A stretch of 64,000 nt of DNA from Exiguobacterium sp. Helios (GTDB lineage Bacteria; Bacillota; Bacilli; Exiguobacteriales; Exiguobacteriaceae), in contig NZ_CP053557.1 of assembly GCF_014524545.1 (NCBI RefSeq), positions 2,009,501 to 2,073,500 of the forward strand. The letters run 5' to 3'. Made by a program: the position numbers and the translations under genes. Shown piece by piece: positions 16,970 to 26,147 of the stretch. Position 1 is the stretch's first letter; every line of letters starts with the position of its first letter. The notes below the pieces were generated by a model. That model did not search any database. It was not told where the DNA came from and saw only the letters and a list, made by a program, of their open reading frames with translations.

Positions 16970-18151
16970 TTAAACGGCCGTATGTGCCGTGATAAATCCT
17001 TCGATCCGGTCTAATGCTTCAAGTACCCGTTTCGGGTCTGTCGCATACGATAACCGGACATATTCTGGTGCGCCGAAGCCGGAGCCCGGAATCAGGGCGA
17101 CCTTAGCTTCCGACAAGACCGCTGTGCACCAATCATCGACGTTTGAGAAGCCACACATTTCGGCTGCCCGTAAGGCATGTGGGAACAGGTAAAAAGCACC
17201 TTCCGGCTTCAGGCAGGTTAAGCCTGGAATTTGAATCAACCGGTCGTAAATTTGTTCCAAGCGTTCTTCAAACACAACACGCATCGCCTCGACCGGTGCG
17301 TCACCTTCCGCATAGGCTGCGACCGATGCCGCTTGCGCGATCGATGTCGGATTTGAAGTCGAATGACTGGCAAGGTTCGTCATCGCACTGATGATGTCTT
17401 TCGGTCCGATGGCATAACCAATCCGCCAGCCTGTCATGGCATGCGATTTCGACACGCCGTTGATGATGACCGTCCGCTCGCGCATATGTGGTAACGTCGC
17501 AATCGATAAATGCGTCACACCGTTGTATAACAGCTTTTCGTAAATTTCATCACTGATGACAAGCAAATTGTGGGCAATCGCCACATCTGCGACCATTTCA
17601 AGTTCTTCCTTCGTGTAGACCATCCCTGTAGGATTCGAAGGTGAGTTTAAAACAAGTGCTTTTGTTTTCGGCGTGATATGTTGCTCGAGCAGATCACGCG
17701 TTACTTTAAAGCGTGATGCTTCCGTCGTCTCGAGGATGACCGGAACGCCGTCACTCAGTTTGATTTGCTCCGGATAGCTGACCCAATACGGAGCCGGGAC
17801 GATGACTTCGTCGCCCGGATCTAAAATCGCCTGGAACAATGTCGATAAGGCATGCTTTGCTCCGGAAGCGACCATGACTTCCGAGCGGTCATATGATACC
17901 CATAAATCACGGCGGGTTTTTTCAATGATTGCATCTTTTAGAGCCACTGTTCCGCCGGACGGCGTGTACTTCGTATCGCCTGCTTCAGCTGCTGCAAATG
18001 CCGCTTGGATGATAAATTCTGGAGTGTTGAAATCCGGTTCGCCTGCACCGAGTCCGATGATATCTTGTCCTTCTTCACGCAAGGCTTTCGCTTTTGCAGT
18101 AATCGCCAGTGTCGTTGACGGTGTCAGTTGTTGTACCCGTTTCGATAACAT
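16970..18151 (-). CDS. aspB: Aspartate aminotransferase
   Basis: A 393-residue PLP-dependent class I aminotransferase interconverting aspartate and oxaloacetate, the same length as B. subtilis AspB. Visible features are GLGAGEPDFNTPEF, NSPSNPTGMVY (substrate/PLP contact), VISDEIYEKL, the Schiff-base lysine in NGVSKSHAMTGWRIGY, and VRLSYA near the end. The ATG at 18151 has AAAGGAG 8 nt upstream; the N-terminal extension to 18259 is rejected. Adjacent to asnS, linking aspartate supply and asparaginylation. Confidence 0.95.
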   Translation of the reverse strand: MLSKRVQQLTPSTTLAITAKAKALREEGQDIIGLGAGEPDFNTPEFIIQAAFAAAEAGDTKYTPSGGTVALKDAIIEKTRRDLWVSYDRSEVMVASGAKHALSTLFQAILDPGDEVIVPAPYWVSYPEQIKLSDGVPVILETTEASRFKVTRDLLEQHITPKTKALVLNSPSNPTGMVYTKEELEMVADVAIAHNLLVISDEIYEKLLYNGVTHLSIATLPHMRERTVIINGVSKSHAMTGWRIGYAIGPKDIISAMTNLASHSTSNPTSIAQAASVAAYAEGDAPVEAMRVVFEERLEQIYDRLIQIPGLTCLKPEGAFYLFPHALRAAEMCGFSNVDDWCTAVLSEAKVALIPGSGFGAPEYVRLSYATDPKRVLEALDRIEGFITAHTAV

Positions 18152-18167
18152 CCTGCCCACTCCTTTT

Positions 18168-18635
18168 TTAGTTGATCCGTAATCGTTTGATGAAGGATCC
18201 CTCTTGATAGGTATAATACGAATAATCGTATCCGGTCGTCGTTTTAGTGACAATTTCAATCAGCGCCCGGTCTTCAAAACCGTATTTCGCTGAAACGATG
18301 TTCTCCGGATTGCCCGCTTGTCGAATGACATCGGCAATCTTCATCCCATCCTTGACACGTCTCGTCTCGATTTTACCCTTTTTCGGAACGAATGCCCGTA
18401 ATGCTTGACCATCCTGTTTAATCGTAAAGACACTATACTGGGTTTTTCCATTAAATACATAATCAAATTGAATCTGTTGCGGTGCCACTTCTTTTTTCAA
18501 ACGTGATTCCGCCTGTACGGCAACGGTTTGTTCGCGTTCTTTTGCCTCAGCAACGGTGAATTGATACACACCTGTCCCGATGAGCGTAATCAAAAGGATG
18601 AAGCCGATCAGACCAATGACGATCTTCCACTTCAT
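18168..18635 (-). CDS. ypmB: YpmB-like membrane-anchored protein
   Basis: A 155-residue protein with an N-terminal membrane anchor (IVIGLIGFILLITLIGTGVY, about 5-24) and an extracytoplasmic PepSY/cystatin-like domain. It matches YpmB (DUF5590) by position, length and pattern. Its ATG overlaps the ypmA stop (ATGA). Function unknown. Confidence 0.85.
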   Translation of the reverse strand: MKWKIVIGLIGFILLITLIGTGVYQFTVAEAKEREQTVAVQAESRLKKEVAPQQIQFDYVFNGKTQYSVFTIKQDGQALRAFVPKKGKIETRRVKDGMKIADVIRQAGNPENIVSAKYGFEDRALIEIVTKTTTGYDYSYYTYQEGSFIKRLRIN

Positions 18636-18802
18636 GTGCGGTAGATGGTAAAGACCATCTGCTCCTTATCTTTTTCGTCCAATGCCAGACCAAACATCAA
18701 ATCTTCTGTTTTTAACGTGCGATTCAATAAGTCTACAATCTTGTACGTATCGTCATGGCGGTTGACCTTGACGGTTGCTAGCGTCTCGATTTTCGAATCC
18801 AT
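18632..18802 (-). CDS. ypmA: YpmA-like small protein (DUF4264)
   Basis: A 56-residue protein, MDSKIETLATVKVNRHDD... ending MVFTIYRT. GGGAGG lies 9 nt before the ATG at 18802, and the TGA overlaps the ypmB ATG (ATGA). In B. subtilis ypmA occupies the same place between dinG and ypmB, and the sequences share the KIVD-LN-TL core and the IYRT end. Short enough to be missed by length-filtered gene finders. Function unknown. Confidence 0.85.
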   Translation of the reverse strand: MDSKIETLATVKVNRHDDTYKIVDLLNRTLKTEDLMFGLALDEKDKEQMVFTIYRT

Positions 18803-18863
18803 CTTATATCCTCCCTCATTTTTCTACATCTATTATAATGCGATAATGCTTATTTTAACAGAC

Positions 18864-21677
18864 TCAATCCGTCTCATTTAAGAACAATTCCAACTCGGCC
18901 GTTAATTCGTCGAGCGGTTGCGCTAAAAGCGGGACATTGGGCAGACTGGAAACGAACCGTTTTCCGTACCGTGTCGTCTCGATCCGGCGGTCAAAAATGA
19001 AGACGACCCCCCGGTCATTTGTCGTCCGGATCAAGCGGCCAAATCCTTGTTTGAAGCGAATGATCGCTTGCGGCAAACTGTATTCGAAGAACGACGATTT
19101 GCCTTGCTGTTCAATCTGCTCCGAACGTGCTTGAACGATTGGTTGATCGGGTGGTGCAAACGGCAGACGCACAATGACAAGACAGCTGAGATCATCACCC
19201 GGAACGTCAACGCCTTCCCAGAAACTGGCTGTACCGAACAGGATGCAGGCATCGAGCTGTTTGAATTGTTTCATCAACCGTTGTCGTGACCCTTGGGTGA
19301 TTCCTTGGGACAGCAGCGTAAACCGTTCCGGCAAGGCCATTTTCGTCGCATCATGCGTTTGACGCAACATCTCGTTTGACGTAAAGAGTACCAACATCCG
19401 GCCTTCCGTCACTTCGGCAATCCGGATGATAGCGTCCGCAATGACTTCAGAATACGTCGCTTGCGGCACGTCCTGCAATAACGGTAAATCGGTCGGGACC
19501 ATCAGCCGGACTTTTTCTGCATAGCCAAACGGTGACGGAACGATGAAACGTCGTGTCTCAAGTTCCGATAGTCCAAGCCGTTTTTCGATGAACTGGAATT
19601 TATTCGAAACCGTCAAGGTCGCAGACGTTAAGATACAGGTCCGTTTCGAAAACACTTCCCGGTGCAGACGGTCTGAAATATCAATCGGTTGCGTATAAAT
19701 CCTTGTTAACTTTCGATTTTTAGCTGTCGTTTCAATCCAGGAAACCGTCTCGTCGTGAGGTGCGAGCATCGTCTCGAAAATCGCCTGTTCGACTTCCTCC
19801 AGTTGGCCGATGACAGCCTTTAGATCGGCTACGACCGAGCGCTCACGGTAACTCATATGTTCCCGTTGATCATGGAACAGTTTATGAATCGCCCGAATGG
19901 CTTGCCGTAACCGTCTTAAGACAAGTTCGACCCGTTTCGCGCTCTCCTGTACGGCACGCATTGAATGATCCAGTCGTTTGAAACGAACCGTGACCCGTCC
20001 TTCACGCCGTTCTTTTCGTGATGCGAGTTCAAGACCGTAGGCTTGAATGATCGTCAACAGTCCGTCTGCTTCTTCAAGCAGTGCTGTCAACGTCTCATCG
20101 ATCGTCTCACTGTGCGCTTCGACCAACTCCGTCAAGTCATATTGATCCGATAAACTAATCAGACGCGTTAATAATTTTTTATCGGAAGAGAATCCAAGCT
20201 GTCTGAAAATCCGGTCAAAGGAATGGCCGTCAAAAACCAATCCAAAATGATGACTGGCCACTTCTTCGATTTGATGTGCTTCATCTAAAATCAAGGGGCA
20301 TCCCTTTGGTAAGACGCCGGCTTCATATTGAATATCACTAAACAACAAAGCGTGATTCGTGACGATAATCGTCGCTTGTTTTGCCCGTCGGACTGCATGA
20401 TGGAAAAAATCACGGCTGTACCAGGGGTCAAACCGTCCGAGTTGCGACTGGCTGTCCGACTGAATCAGTTGTTTGATGGCGATATTACCTTGCGCTGCCC
20501 CGCCGGGTAAACTGACTTCCTCCAGGTCTCCTGTCTCGGTCTGCGTCAACCAGACTAACAAAATCGCTTTAGCGAGCGTGAAGTTATACGGTTCTTCCGT
20601 TTCACTGAGAAAAAACTCGAACTTGCGCAAGTCCATGTAATTGCTGCGGCCTTTTAACAGGGTGATGTCAACCGGTGCTTCAAACAATTGGCGTAAAAGC
20701 GGCAGATCCCGGGCAAATAACTGTTCCTGCAATTGAATCGTGTGCGTACTGACGATGATCGGCGTTTCATGTTCAATCGCATAATGCGCCGCCGGTACAA
20801 GATACCCAAGCGATTTCCCGGTTCCCGTTCCTGCCTCGACCAGTAATGGCGTTTCTTGATCAAGCGATTGATAGACGTGACGCATCATTTCAAGTTGTCC
20901 CATACGCGGTTCATATCCAGGAAACAGTTGCGGGAATACCGTTTCATTCAAGCGGTCGACGAACGGACTGAATGGTTCCAGTTCTGTCCGTTCCATCCAT
21001 TCTTCCAGTTCGGTGCGTTTCTTTAAAGCCAGCTTACGGAAATAATCAAAACGGTCATCCGGCTCCAGTCCCACCGTTTGAATCGCTTGATCGATTTCTT
21101 CTTCAATGGCGCTAAACAGCTTTCCCGCTAACCGACGTAAGTGTCGTAATGTATCGAGCGGTAAATCCTGTAGACGCGTAAGTAGATGGAGCAACAATTC
21201 CGCTGTTGCCTCGGCATCACTCCCAGCCCGGTGTGCTTCATGGTGCGTCAGTTGTAACGCTTCCGTCAAATGGGACAAGGAATGACTTTCGGCAGTCGGC
21301 AATAAGATTCTTGCCAGCTCCACTGTATCAATGACAGGACCGGAGTACGGTAAATACCCTTCTTCCTCTAGTGCTTCATTCAAAAAGGTCAAATCAAACT
21401 GCACATTATGGGCTACGAACACACCGCCATCGAGTAATTGAAGCACACGCGGTGCAATGGTCGCGAAGGACTCCGCCTGCGCCACGTCCTCATCTTTAAT
21501 ACCGGTTAACTGAGAAATAAACGGCGGAATCGGTTTTTGCGGACGGACAAATGCCGACAGACGATCTGTAATCTGACCATCTTCAATTACTGCCACTCCG
21601 ATTTCAATCATCTCATCGCCGGATTTAATCGAATGTCCGGTCGTCTCTAAATCCACTACAACAAACTTCTTTTCCAC
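18864..21677 (-). CDS. dinG: DinG-family helicase with N-terminal DnaQ-like exonuclease
   Basis: A 937-residue fusion. Residues 1-170 are a DEDD exonuclease domain (VVVDLETTG with Asp/Glu near residues 9-11, then FVAHNVQFDLTFL). The rest is an XPD-like superfamily 2 helicase with Walker A EAGTGTGKS, DEAH in LILDEAHQIEE and the late motifs LFTSNEMLRQ and GFGRLIRT. This exonuclease-helicase fusion is normal in Firmicutes; Gram-negative DinG has an Fe-S cluster and no exonuclease. The four clustered cysteines of Fe-S DinG were not seen. It starts with GTG after GGTGGAG. Confidence 0.92.
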   Translation of the reverse strand: MEKKFVVVDLETTGHSIKSGDEMIEIGVAVIEDGQITDRLSAFVRPQKPIPPFISQLTGIKDEDVAQAESFATIAPRVLQLLDGGVFVAHNVQFDLTFLNEALEEEGYLPYSGPVIDTVELARILLPTAESHSLSHLTEALQLTHHEAHRAGSDAEATAELLLHLLTRLQDLPLDTLRHLRRLAGKLFSAIEEEIDQAIQTVGLEPDDRFDYFRKLALKKRTELEEWMERTELEPFSPFVDRLNETVFPQLFPGYEPRMGQLEMMRHVYQSLDQETPLLVEAGTGTGKSLGYLVPAAHYAIEHETPIIVSTHTIQLQEQLFARDLPLLRQLFEAPVDITLLKGRSNYMDLRKFEFFLSETEEPYNFTLAKAILLVWLTQTETGDLEEVSLPGGAAQGNIAIKQLIQSDSQSQLGRFDPWYSRDFFHHAVRRAKQATIIVTNHALLFSDIQYEAGVLPKGCPLILDEAHQIEEVASHHFGLVFDGHSFDRIFRQLGFSSDKKLLTRLISLSDQYDLTELVEAHSETIDETLTALLEEADGLLTIIQAYGLELASRKERREGRVTVRFKRLDHSMRAVQESAKRVELVLRRLRQAIRAIHKLFHDQREHMSYRERSVVADLKAVIGQLEEVEQAIFETMLAPHDETVSWIETTAKNRKLTRIYTQPIDISDRLHREVFSKRTCILTSATLTVSNKFQFIEKRLGLSELETRRFIVPSPFGYAEKVRLMVPTDLPLLQDVPQATYSEVIADAIIRIAEVTEGRMLVLFTSNEMLRQTHDATKMALPERFTLLSQGITQGSRQRLMKQFKQLDACILFGTASFWEGVDVPGDDLSCLVIVRLPFAPPDQPIVQARSEQIEQQGKSSFFEYSLPQAIIRFKQGFGRLIRTTNDRGVVFIFDRRIETTRYGKRFVSSLPNVPLLAQPLDELTAELELFLNETD

Positions 21678-21739
21678 GACTCATCTCCACCTTTAACCAT
21701 CCATATCTTATATATATGGCATCTCAAGTTCCATCTTAA

Positions 21740-21773
21740 CAAAAAAGAGACCCGAATGTATCTCGGGTCCCTC
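21740..21773 (-). terminator. Intrinsic terminator after panD
   Basis: On the minus strand GGGACCCGA and TCGGGTCTC pair around a short loop and are followed by TTTTTT. It separates panBCD from dinG. Confidence 0.85.
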
Positions 21774-21778
21774 AAAAA

Positions 21779-22162
21779 TCATAAGATCGTATGTGCGATT
21801 TCCTGCGATAACATCTGCTTGATTGAATTATCCTGATCAAGGACCGCGACTTTCGGAACATGTGATGAGATTTCTTCGTTCGTCAACTGCGCATAGGCCA
21901 TGATGATGACTTCATCTCCGATCTGGAAATGACGGGCAGCTGCTCCGTTCAAACAAATCACGCCAGAACCGCGGGCACCCTTGATCGCATACGTCTCAAT
22001 CCGTGCGCCGTTTTGATTATTCGTCACTTGGACTTTCTCATTTTCGAGAATCCCGACCGCATCGAGCAAATCCTCGTCAATCGTAATCGAGCCGACGTAA
22101 TGGAGATTTGCTTCCGTGACACGGGCTTTGTGTAATTTTGCATGCATGAATGTGCGTAACAT
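21779..22162 (-). CDS. panD: Aspartate 1-decarboxylase
   Basis: A 127-residue pyruvoyl-dependent enzyme making beta-alanine for pantothenate. The self-cleavage site is Gly24-Ser25 in HYVGSITID, which yields the pyruvoyl group. Length equals B. subtilis PanD. The ATG at 22162 has AGGAG 7 nt upstream; the ATG at 22168 touches that site and is rejected. It starts 2 nt after the panC stop. Last gene of panB-panC-panD. Confidence 0.97.
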   Translation of the reverse strand: MLRTFMHAKLHKARVTEANLHYVGSITIDEDLLDAVGILENEKVQVTNNQNGARIETYAIKGARGSGVICLNGAAARHFQIGDEVIIMAYAQLTNEEISSHVPKVAVLDQDNSIKQMLSQEIAHTIL

Positions 22163-22164
22163 AA

Positions 22165-22995
22165 TCATGCTCCTCTCGTATATAGTAAGTTATCAATCAA
22201 CCGGGCCGATGCAAATTGAACGGCAACCGCCAGTAAAATCGTTTCCGTTGTCGCTTCAACCGGTCCGAGCGTCGGATAGGCGACGGCTTCCACATAATCA
22301 ATCGTCGTTCCTTCAAATTGAAGGGACGTACGGGTTTGTGCAAGAACGGTTTCAAGTGGTTTCCCGGAGTCGAGCGCTTGTTTTGCTTCCTGCAATGCGT
22401 GTTGAATCCCCGGCGCTTGCTTGCGTTCTGCTTCCGACAGATAGACGTTACGCGACGATTTCGCCAGTCCATCCGCTTCGCGAATGATCGGACACCGCTT
22501 GATTTCGACCGGGACGAAGTAATCTGTGACGTATCCTTCAATCAATGCCAATTGTTGTGCATCCTTTAATCCGAAATAGGCACGCGTCGGTTGGACAATA
22601 TTAAACAATTTACTGACGACCGTTAAGACCCCGTCAAAATGTCCCGGACGTGATGCGCCACATAAGACGTCATCACCCGAACGAACAGTAACCCGCGCCA
22701 TATCGAGCGGATACATGACATCATTCGTCGGATAAAAGAGGTAATCGACACCTGCTGCTTGCGCCAGTTGTTGATCGCGCTGTTCATCGCGCGGATAACG
22801 GTCTAGATCTTCGTTTGGACCGAATTGGGTCGGATTGACAAAGATACTCAAGACAACGATATCGTTTTCCTGACGTGCCTGATTCAATAATGAGGCATGT
22901 CCTTCGTGCAAGAACCCCATCGTCGGAACGAATCCGATCGATGTTTGTCCTGCCAACGCTTCCCGCAGTTGTTCAACACTCTGCATGATTTTCAT
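22165..22995 (-). CDS. panC: Pantothenate synthetase
   Basis: A 276-residue ATP-dependent ligase joining pantoate and beta-alanine. The HIGH-like motif is HEGH (residues 30-33) after [34 protein letters not shown] and the KMSKS-equivalent KSSRNVYLS follow. Its ATG overlaps the panB stop (ATGA). Confidence 0.97.
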   Translation of the reverse strand: MKIMQSVEQLREALAGQTSIGFVPTMGFLHEGHASLLNQARQENDIVVLSIFVNPTQFGPNEDLDRYPRDEQRDQQLAQAAGVDYLFYPTNDVMYPLDMARVTVRSGDDVLCGASRPGHFDGVLTVVSKLFNIVQPTRAYFGLKDAQQLALIEGYVTDYFVPVEIKRCPIIREADGLAKSSRNVYLSEAERKQAPGIQHALQEAKQALDSGKPLETVLAQTRTSLQFEGTTIDYVEAVAYPTLGPVEATTETILLAVAVQFASARLIDNLLYTRGA

Positions 22996-23831
22996 TCTTT
23001 TGATCCTCCATATAACGCCCCGATCAATTCTTCATCCATCATAAAGGAATGGGCGAGTTCAGGGAAAGTTCCGTTTTTGACTTCTTGGACATACTGCGCA
23101 ATCGCTTCCGTACCTGATGTGTTCCAATCCGTGTACGCTTTGACGAATTTCGGAAGCCGGCCGACACCGTACGTCAAAAGATCATGATAAACCAATACTT
23201 GACCCGCAACATCCGCCCCTGCACCAATCCCGATGACAGGAATCTTCAGGAGTTCCTGAACACGTTTTGCGAGGGGATGCGGTACACATTCGAGGACGAG
23301 CATCTTCGCTCCGGCTTGTTCTGCTGCCAAACTGTCGGCAATCAACTGTTCCGCTGCTTCAAGCGATTTCCCTTGGACTTTAAACCCTTCGAGCACCCCG
23401 ACAGATTGTGGTGTCAGTCCTAAGTGCGCGACACACGGCATCCCGGCATCGGTAAGACGGCGGATTGTCGTCAAGATGTCTCCGGCCCCTTCAAGTTTCA
23501 GGGCGTCTGCTCCGCTTTCTTGGAAAATACGGGCTGCTGCTTCAAGCGTCCGGTCAAACGAACCATGGTAACTGGCAAACGGCATGTCGACGACCATGAA
23601 TGTCGCCGGCGCCCCGCGCCGAACGGCTTTCGCATGATGGACCATATCGTCTACGGTCACGGCAATCGTCGAATCATAGCCGAGAATGACGTTCCCGAGT
23701 GAATCACCGACAAGTAGCAAATCGACCTGTCCGGCTTCTGCCAGTTTGGCTGACGGATAATCGTATGCCGTCAGCATGACGAGTTTTTCGCCCGCCTGTT
23801 GTTTTTTTAATAAAGGTGTCATCGTGTGCAT
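22992..23831 (-). CDS. panB: Ketopantoate hydroxymethyltransferase
   Basis: A 279-residue enzyme adding a hydroxymethyl group to 2-ketoisovalerate, the first committed pantothenate step. Typical segments are [37 protein letters not shown] and [22 protein letters not shown] lies 9 nt before the ATG. It heads panBCD; a strong hairpin (23866-23912) lies between its probable promoter and its start codon. Confidence 0.97.
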   Translation of the reverse strand: MHTMTPLLKKQQAGEKLVMLTAYDYPSAKLAEAGQVDLLLVGDSLGNVILGYDSTIAVTVDDMVHHAKAVRRGAPATFMVVDMPFASYHGSFDRTLEAAARIFQESGADALKLEGAGDILTTIRRLTDAGMPCVAHLGLTPQSVGVLEGFKVQGKSLEAAEQLIADSLAAEQAGAKMLVLECVPHPLAKRVQELLKIPVIGIGAGADVAGQVLVYHDLLTYGVGRLPKFVKAYTDWNTSGTEAIAQYVQEVKNGTFPELAHSFMMDEELIGALYGGSKE

Positions 23832-23865
23832 GTGTGTTCTCTCCTTCGTAGTTTAGAGAAGACAA

Positions 23866-23912
23866 AAGGAAACGCCTTCCTTCCTAAAATAATCCATAGG
23901 AAAGAAGGCGTG
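23866..23912 (-). terminator. Strong hairpin between panB promoter and panB start
   Basis: Arms 23872-23886 and 23897-23911 pair over 15 positions in the minus-strand RNA (one U-G wobble that would be a C-A mismatch on the plus strand), followed by UUUCCUUUUG. It may simply terminate birA transcripts. Because it lies downstream of the panB promoter at 24030-24059 it may also act as an attenuator. Confidence 0.7.
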
Positions 23913-24029
23913 GATAAGTGCAATATCATCCTTCTGTCCCTGTCCGAGTAGGATCAAGGCAGTCAAATAAACGTTATGAATAAAAGCCTCTAACCGGTAT
24001 GACTCCAAATGGCTATCATCCTCGCATTC

Positions 24030-24059
24030 ATTATACATGATTCAAAAAGCAGACTGCAA
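24030..24059 (-). promoter_or_regulatory. Candidate sigma-A promoter for panBCD
   Basis: On the minus strand TTGCAG (24054-24059) and TATAAT (24030-24035) at 18 bp spacing, with a TG immediately before the -10 (CATGTATAAT). The leader to panB would be about 190 nt and contains the 23866-23912 hairpin. Confidence 0.6.
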
Positions 24060-24069
24060 ACGTCCGAGC

Positions 24070-25041
24070 TTACATTTCCGTCCAGTAAATCAATTCGGCG
24101 GAATGAAATGTTGTCAGGCCCGTCTCTGTTTCGATCTGCAAAGTACCATCCGTCCGAATTCCACGTAAGATTCCGGTCACGGTTTCTTGCCGTGTGCGTA
24201 ACGTTACTAGATCGTTCAACCGGTCGGCATGTCTCTCCCACGCCGGAACAAATGATGCGAATCCGTCCGTCAACCACTTCCGGTACATCGGCTCAAACGT
24301 ATTTAAAAACAACGCGACGATTTCAGCGCGGGCAATTGATTTCCCTGTCGCTATTTTTAATGATGTCGCCCGGTCTGACAATACTTCCGAAAACTGTTCG
24401 TGATGAACGTTGATACCGATTCCGATGATGACGGAATTAATACGATCCGCTTCCGTTTGCATTTCTGTCAAGATACCGGCTACTTTTCGTCCACCGATCA
24501 GCAAATCGTTCGGCCATTTAATCGTCGCCGGAACATCGAGCGTCCGGAACGTCTCAGCTAAGGCGATACCGGCAAGTAATGTCAATTGACCGGCTTGGTG
24601 AAGCGGTGTTGCCGGTCGCAAAATCAAACTCATCGCAATGCCCGCTCCCCGCGTCTCATACCACGTGCGTCCGAGTTGCCCCCGACCGCCGGTTTGAAAG
24701 TCACAGACAATCAGTGAGCCTTCGTTTGCTTCTTGCTGAGCTTGTTCATGGGCAATGCGTTGCGTCGTTTCTGTCTGTTCGAGATGGATGATCTGTTGTC
24801 CAAGCGCCTGCGTCCGCAAATGTTGTTGAATCGCAAGCGGGGTCAACCGGTCACCTTGATCGGCTAAATGATAGCCTGTTTTTTTATTCGCTTCAATGAT
24901 GTATCCGGCTTCTTTTAATGCCGCAATTTGTTTCCAAATGGCGGTACGTGAAATATTTAAATGATCAGCCAACTCTTGTCCCGATATCCAGTCGGTCTGC
25001 ATCAGTGCGTGGAGGACTCGGTCCCGTGTTGATTTTTCCAA
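24070..25041 (-). CDS. birA: Bifunctional biotin-protein ligase / biotin repressor
   Basis: A 323-residue group II BirA: an N-terminal winged helix (ISGQELADHLNISRTAIWKQI, operator binding), a catalytic core and a small C-terminal domain. The biotinoyl-AMP loop is GRGQLGRTW; KWPNDLL and GIGINVHH are also diagnostic. The TTG at 25041 has AAAGGAAG at a proper distance. The gene overlaps the end of cca by 40 nt. It is the third gene of bshA-cca-birA, as in B. subtilis. Confidence 0.95.
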   Translation of the reverse strand: MEKSTRDRVLHALMQTDWISGQELADHLNISRTAIWKQIAALKEAGYIIEANKKTGYHLADQGDRLTPLAIQQHLRTQALGQQIIHLEQTETTQRIAHEQAQQEANEGSLIVCDFQTGGRGQLGRTWYETRGAGIAMSLILRPATPLHQAGQLTLLAGIALAETFRTLDVPATIKWPNDLLIGGRKVAGILTEMQTEADRINSVIIGIGINVHHEQFSEVLSDRATSLKIATGKSIARAEIVALFLNTFEPMYRKWLTDGFASFVPAWERHADRLNDLVTLRTRQETVTGILRGIRTDGTLQIETETGLTTFHSAELIYWTEM

Positions 25042-26147
25042 CTCTTCACTTCCTTTAACAGAATCTCGCGTTGATTGTCCAGTTGGCGGTGTACGACTTG
25101 TCGCTCCAGGTGATGAAGCGCTTCTTTAATCTGGTTTTTTTGCAACCCGAGCTCGATCATGTCACGCCCGTTGACCGTCAAGTCTTGCAGACGACGGATC
25201 GGCAAGGACATCCGCCCTTCATGTCGGCGCCCTGTCATCTCGTTCAAATGTTCCAACTCTTCGTCCGATAGCCGGTAACGTTGCCAATCGGATAACGTCG
25301 CTTCCTGAACAAGCGGAGCCAGTGTCTTCGCACGCCCTTCCTGTTTTTTCGAACGTTTCCAGGCCCTTAACGATTCCGGTCGGAGTCCTGCGACTAAGAC
25401 GAGTGTCCAGACGTCATCTGACGATACACCATTAAACGGGAACGTCATCAACTGCTTGATGATCGTCTCGTTCAGATCGGGCATATACTGCTGGATTCCG
25501 GTTCGGAGCATCGCCGCTAAGGCCGCTTCACGTCCGGGACCTAACAACAGTTTTTCGAACTCAATCGCAATGCGCTCAACGGCAACCGATTGAAGATGCT
25601 GTTTTTGGTTTTTGATCGCCAGTTCCGTCTCCTGGTCGAGCATAAATTCCAACTGGCTCATGAATCGAAATGCCCGGATCATCCGCAGGGCATCTTCATT
25701 AAAGCGTTCTTCCGCTCGACCGACCGTCCGGACGACTTTTGCTGCCAAGTCGTCTTGACCGCCAAACAGATCCACGAGTCCGGTCGGCTTCGATGCCATC
25801 GCATTGATTGTAAAGTCACGACGCGTCAAGTCTTCTTCCAAGCTGACACCGAGCGTCACTTCATCCGGACGCCGGCGGTCACTGTACGTGCTTTCCGAAC
25901 GAAATGTCGTCACTTCAAACGGGACATGATCGAGGACAACCGTGACCGTGCCATGATCGAGTCCGGTCGGAATCACGACCGGAAAGAGGTGCATGACTGC
26001 TTCCGGAAGAAGCGAAGTGGCCAGGTCATAATCTCCGGGTTCCCGTTTGAGCAACATATCCCGGACCGCTCCACCGACGATATAAGCTTCGCCGCCCGCC
26101 TCTTCAATCGTTCGAATGATCTGATTGGCGTAGTCAAGCATTTTCAT
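25002..26147 (-). CDS. cca: CCA-adding tRNA nucleotidyltransferase
   Basis: A 381-residue class II enzyme that adds the 3' CCA to tRNAs. IVGGAVRDMLL (Gly25-Gly26) and the metal ligands Asp39 and Asp41 in GDYDLAT mark the polymerase-beta head; TRRDFTINAMA follows. The start is placed at the ATG at 26147, inside the last codons of bshA. There is no strong Shine-Dalgarno, so translation is probably coupled to bshA. The long N-terminal extension to 26309 is rejected because it only reads the bshA coding region in another frame. Confidence 0.93.
   Translation of the reverse strand: MKMLDYANQIIRTIEEAGGEAYIVGGAVRDMLLKREPGDYDLATSLLPEAVMHLFPVVIPTGLDHGTVTVVLDHVPFEVTTFRSESTYSDRRRPDEVTLGVSLEEDLTRRDFTINAMASKPTGLVDLFGGQDDLAAKVVRTVGRAEERFNEDALRMIRAFRFMSQLEFMLDQETELAIKNQKQHLQSVAVERIAIEFEKLLLGPGREAALAAMLRTGIQQYMPDLNETIIKQLMTFPFNGVSSDDVWTLVLVAGLRPESLRAWKRSKKQEGRAKTLAPLVQEATLSDWQRYRLSDEELEHLNEMTGRRHEGRMSLPIRRLQDLTVNGRDMIELGLQKNQIKEALHHLERQVVHRQLDNQREILLKEVKSWKNQHGTESSTH

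Noticed and set aside
18864-21677. dinG as two separate genes (exonuclease and helicase)
   Set aside because: One uninterrupted frame; this fusion is the usual Firmicute form.
23853-24038. 61-codon minus-strand frame in the panB leader
   Set aside because: It starts inside the promoter -10, has no ribosome binding site and runs through the terminator hairpin.
25002-25041. 40-nt overlap of birA and cca suggesting a frameshift
   Set aside because: Both proteins have full-length, normal ends and starts, and birA has its own ribosome binding site, so the overlap is genuine.
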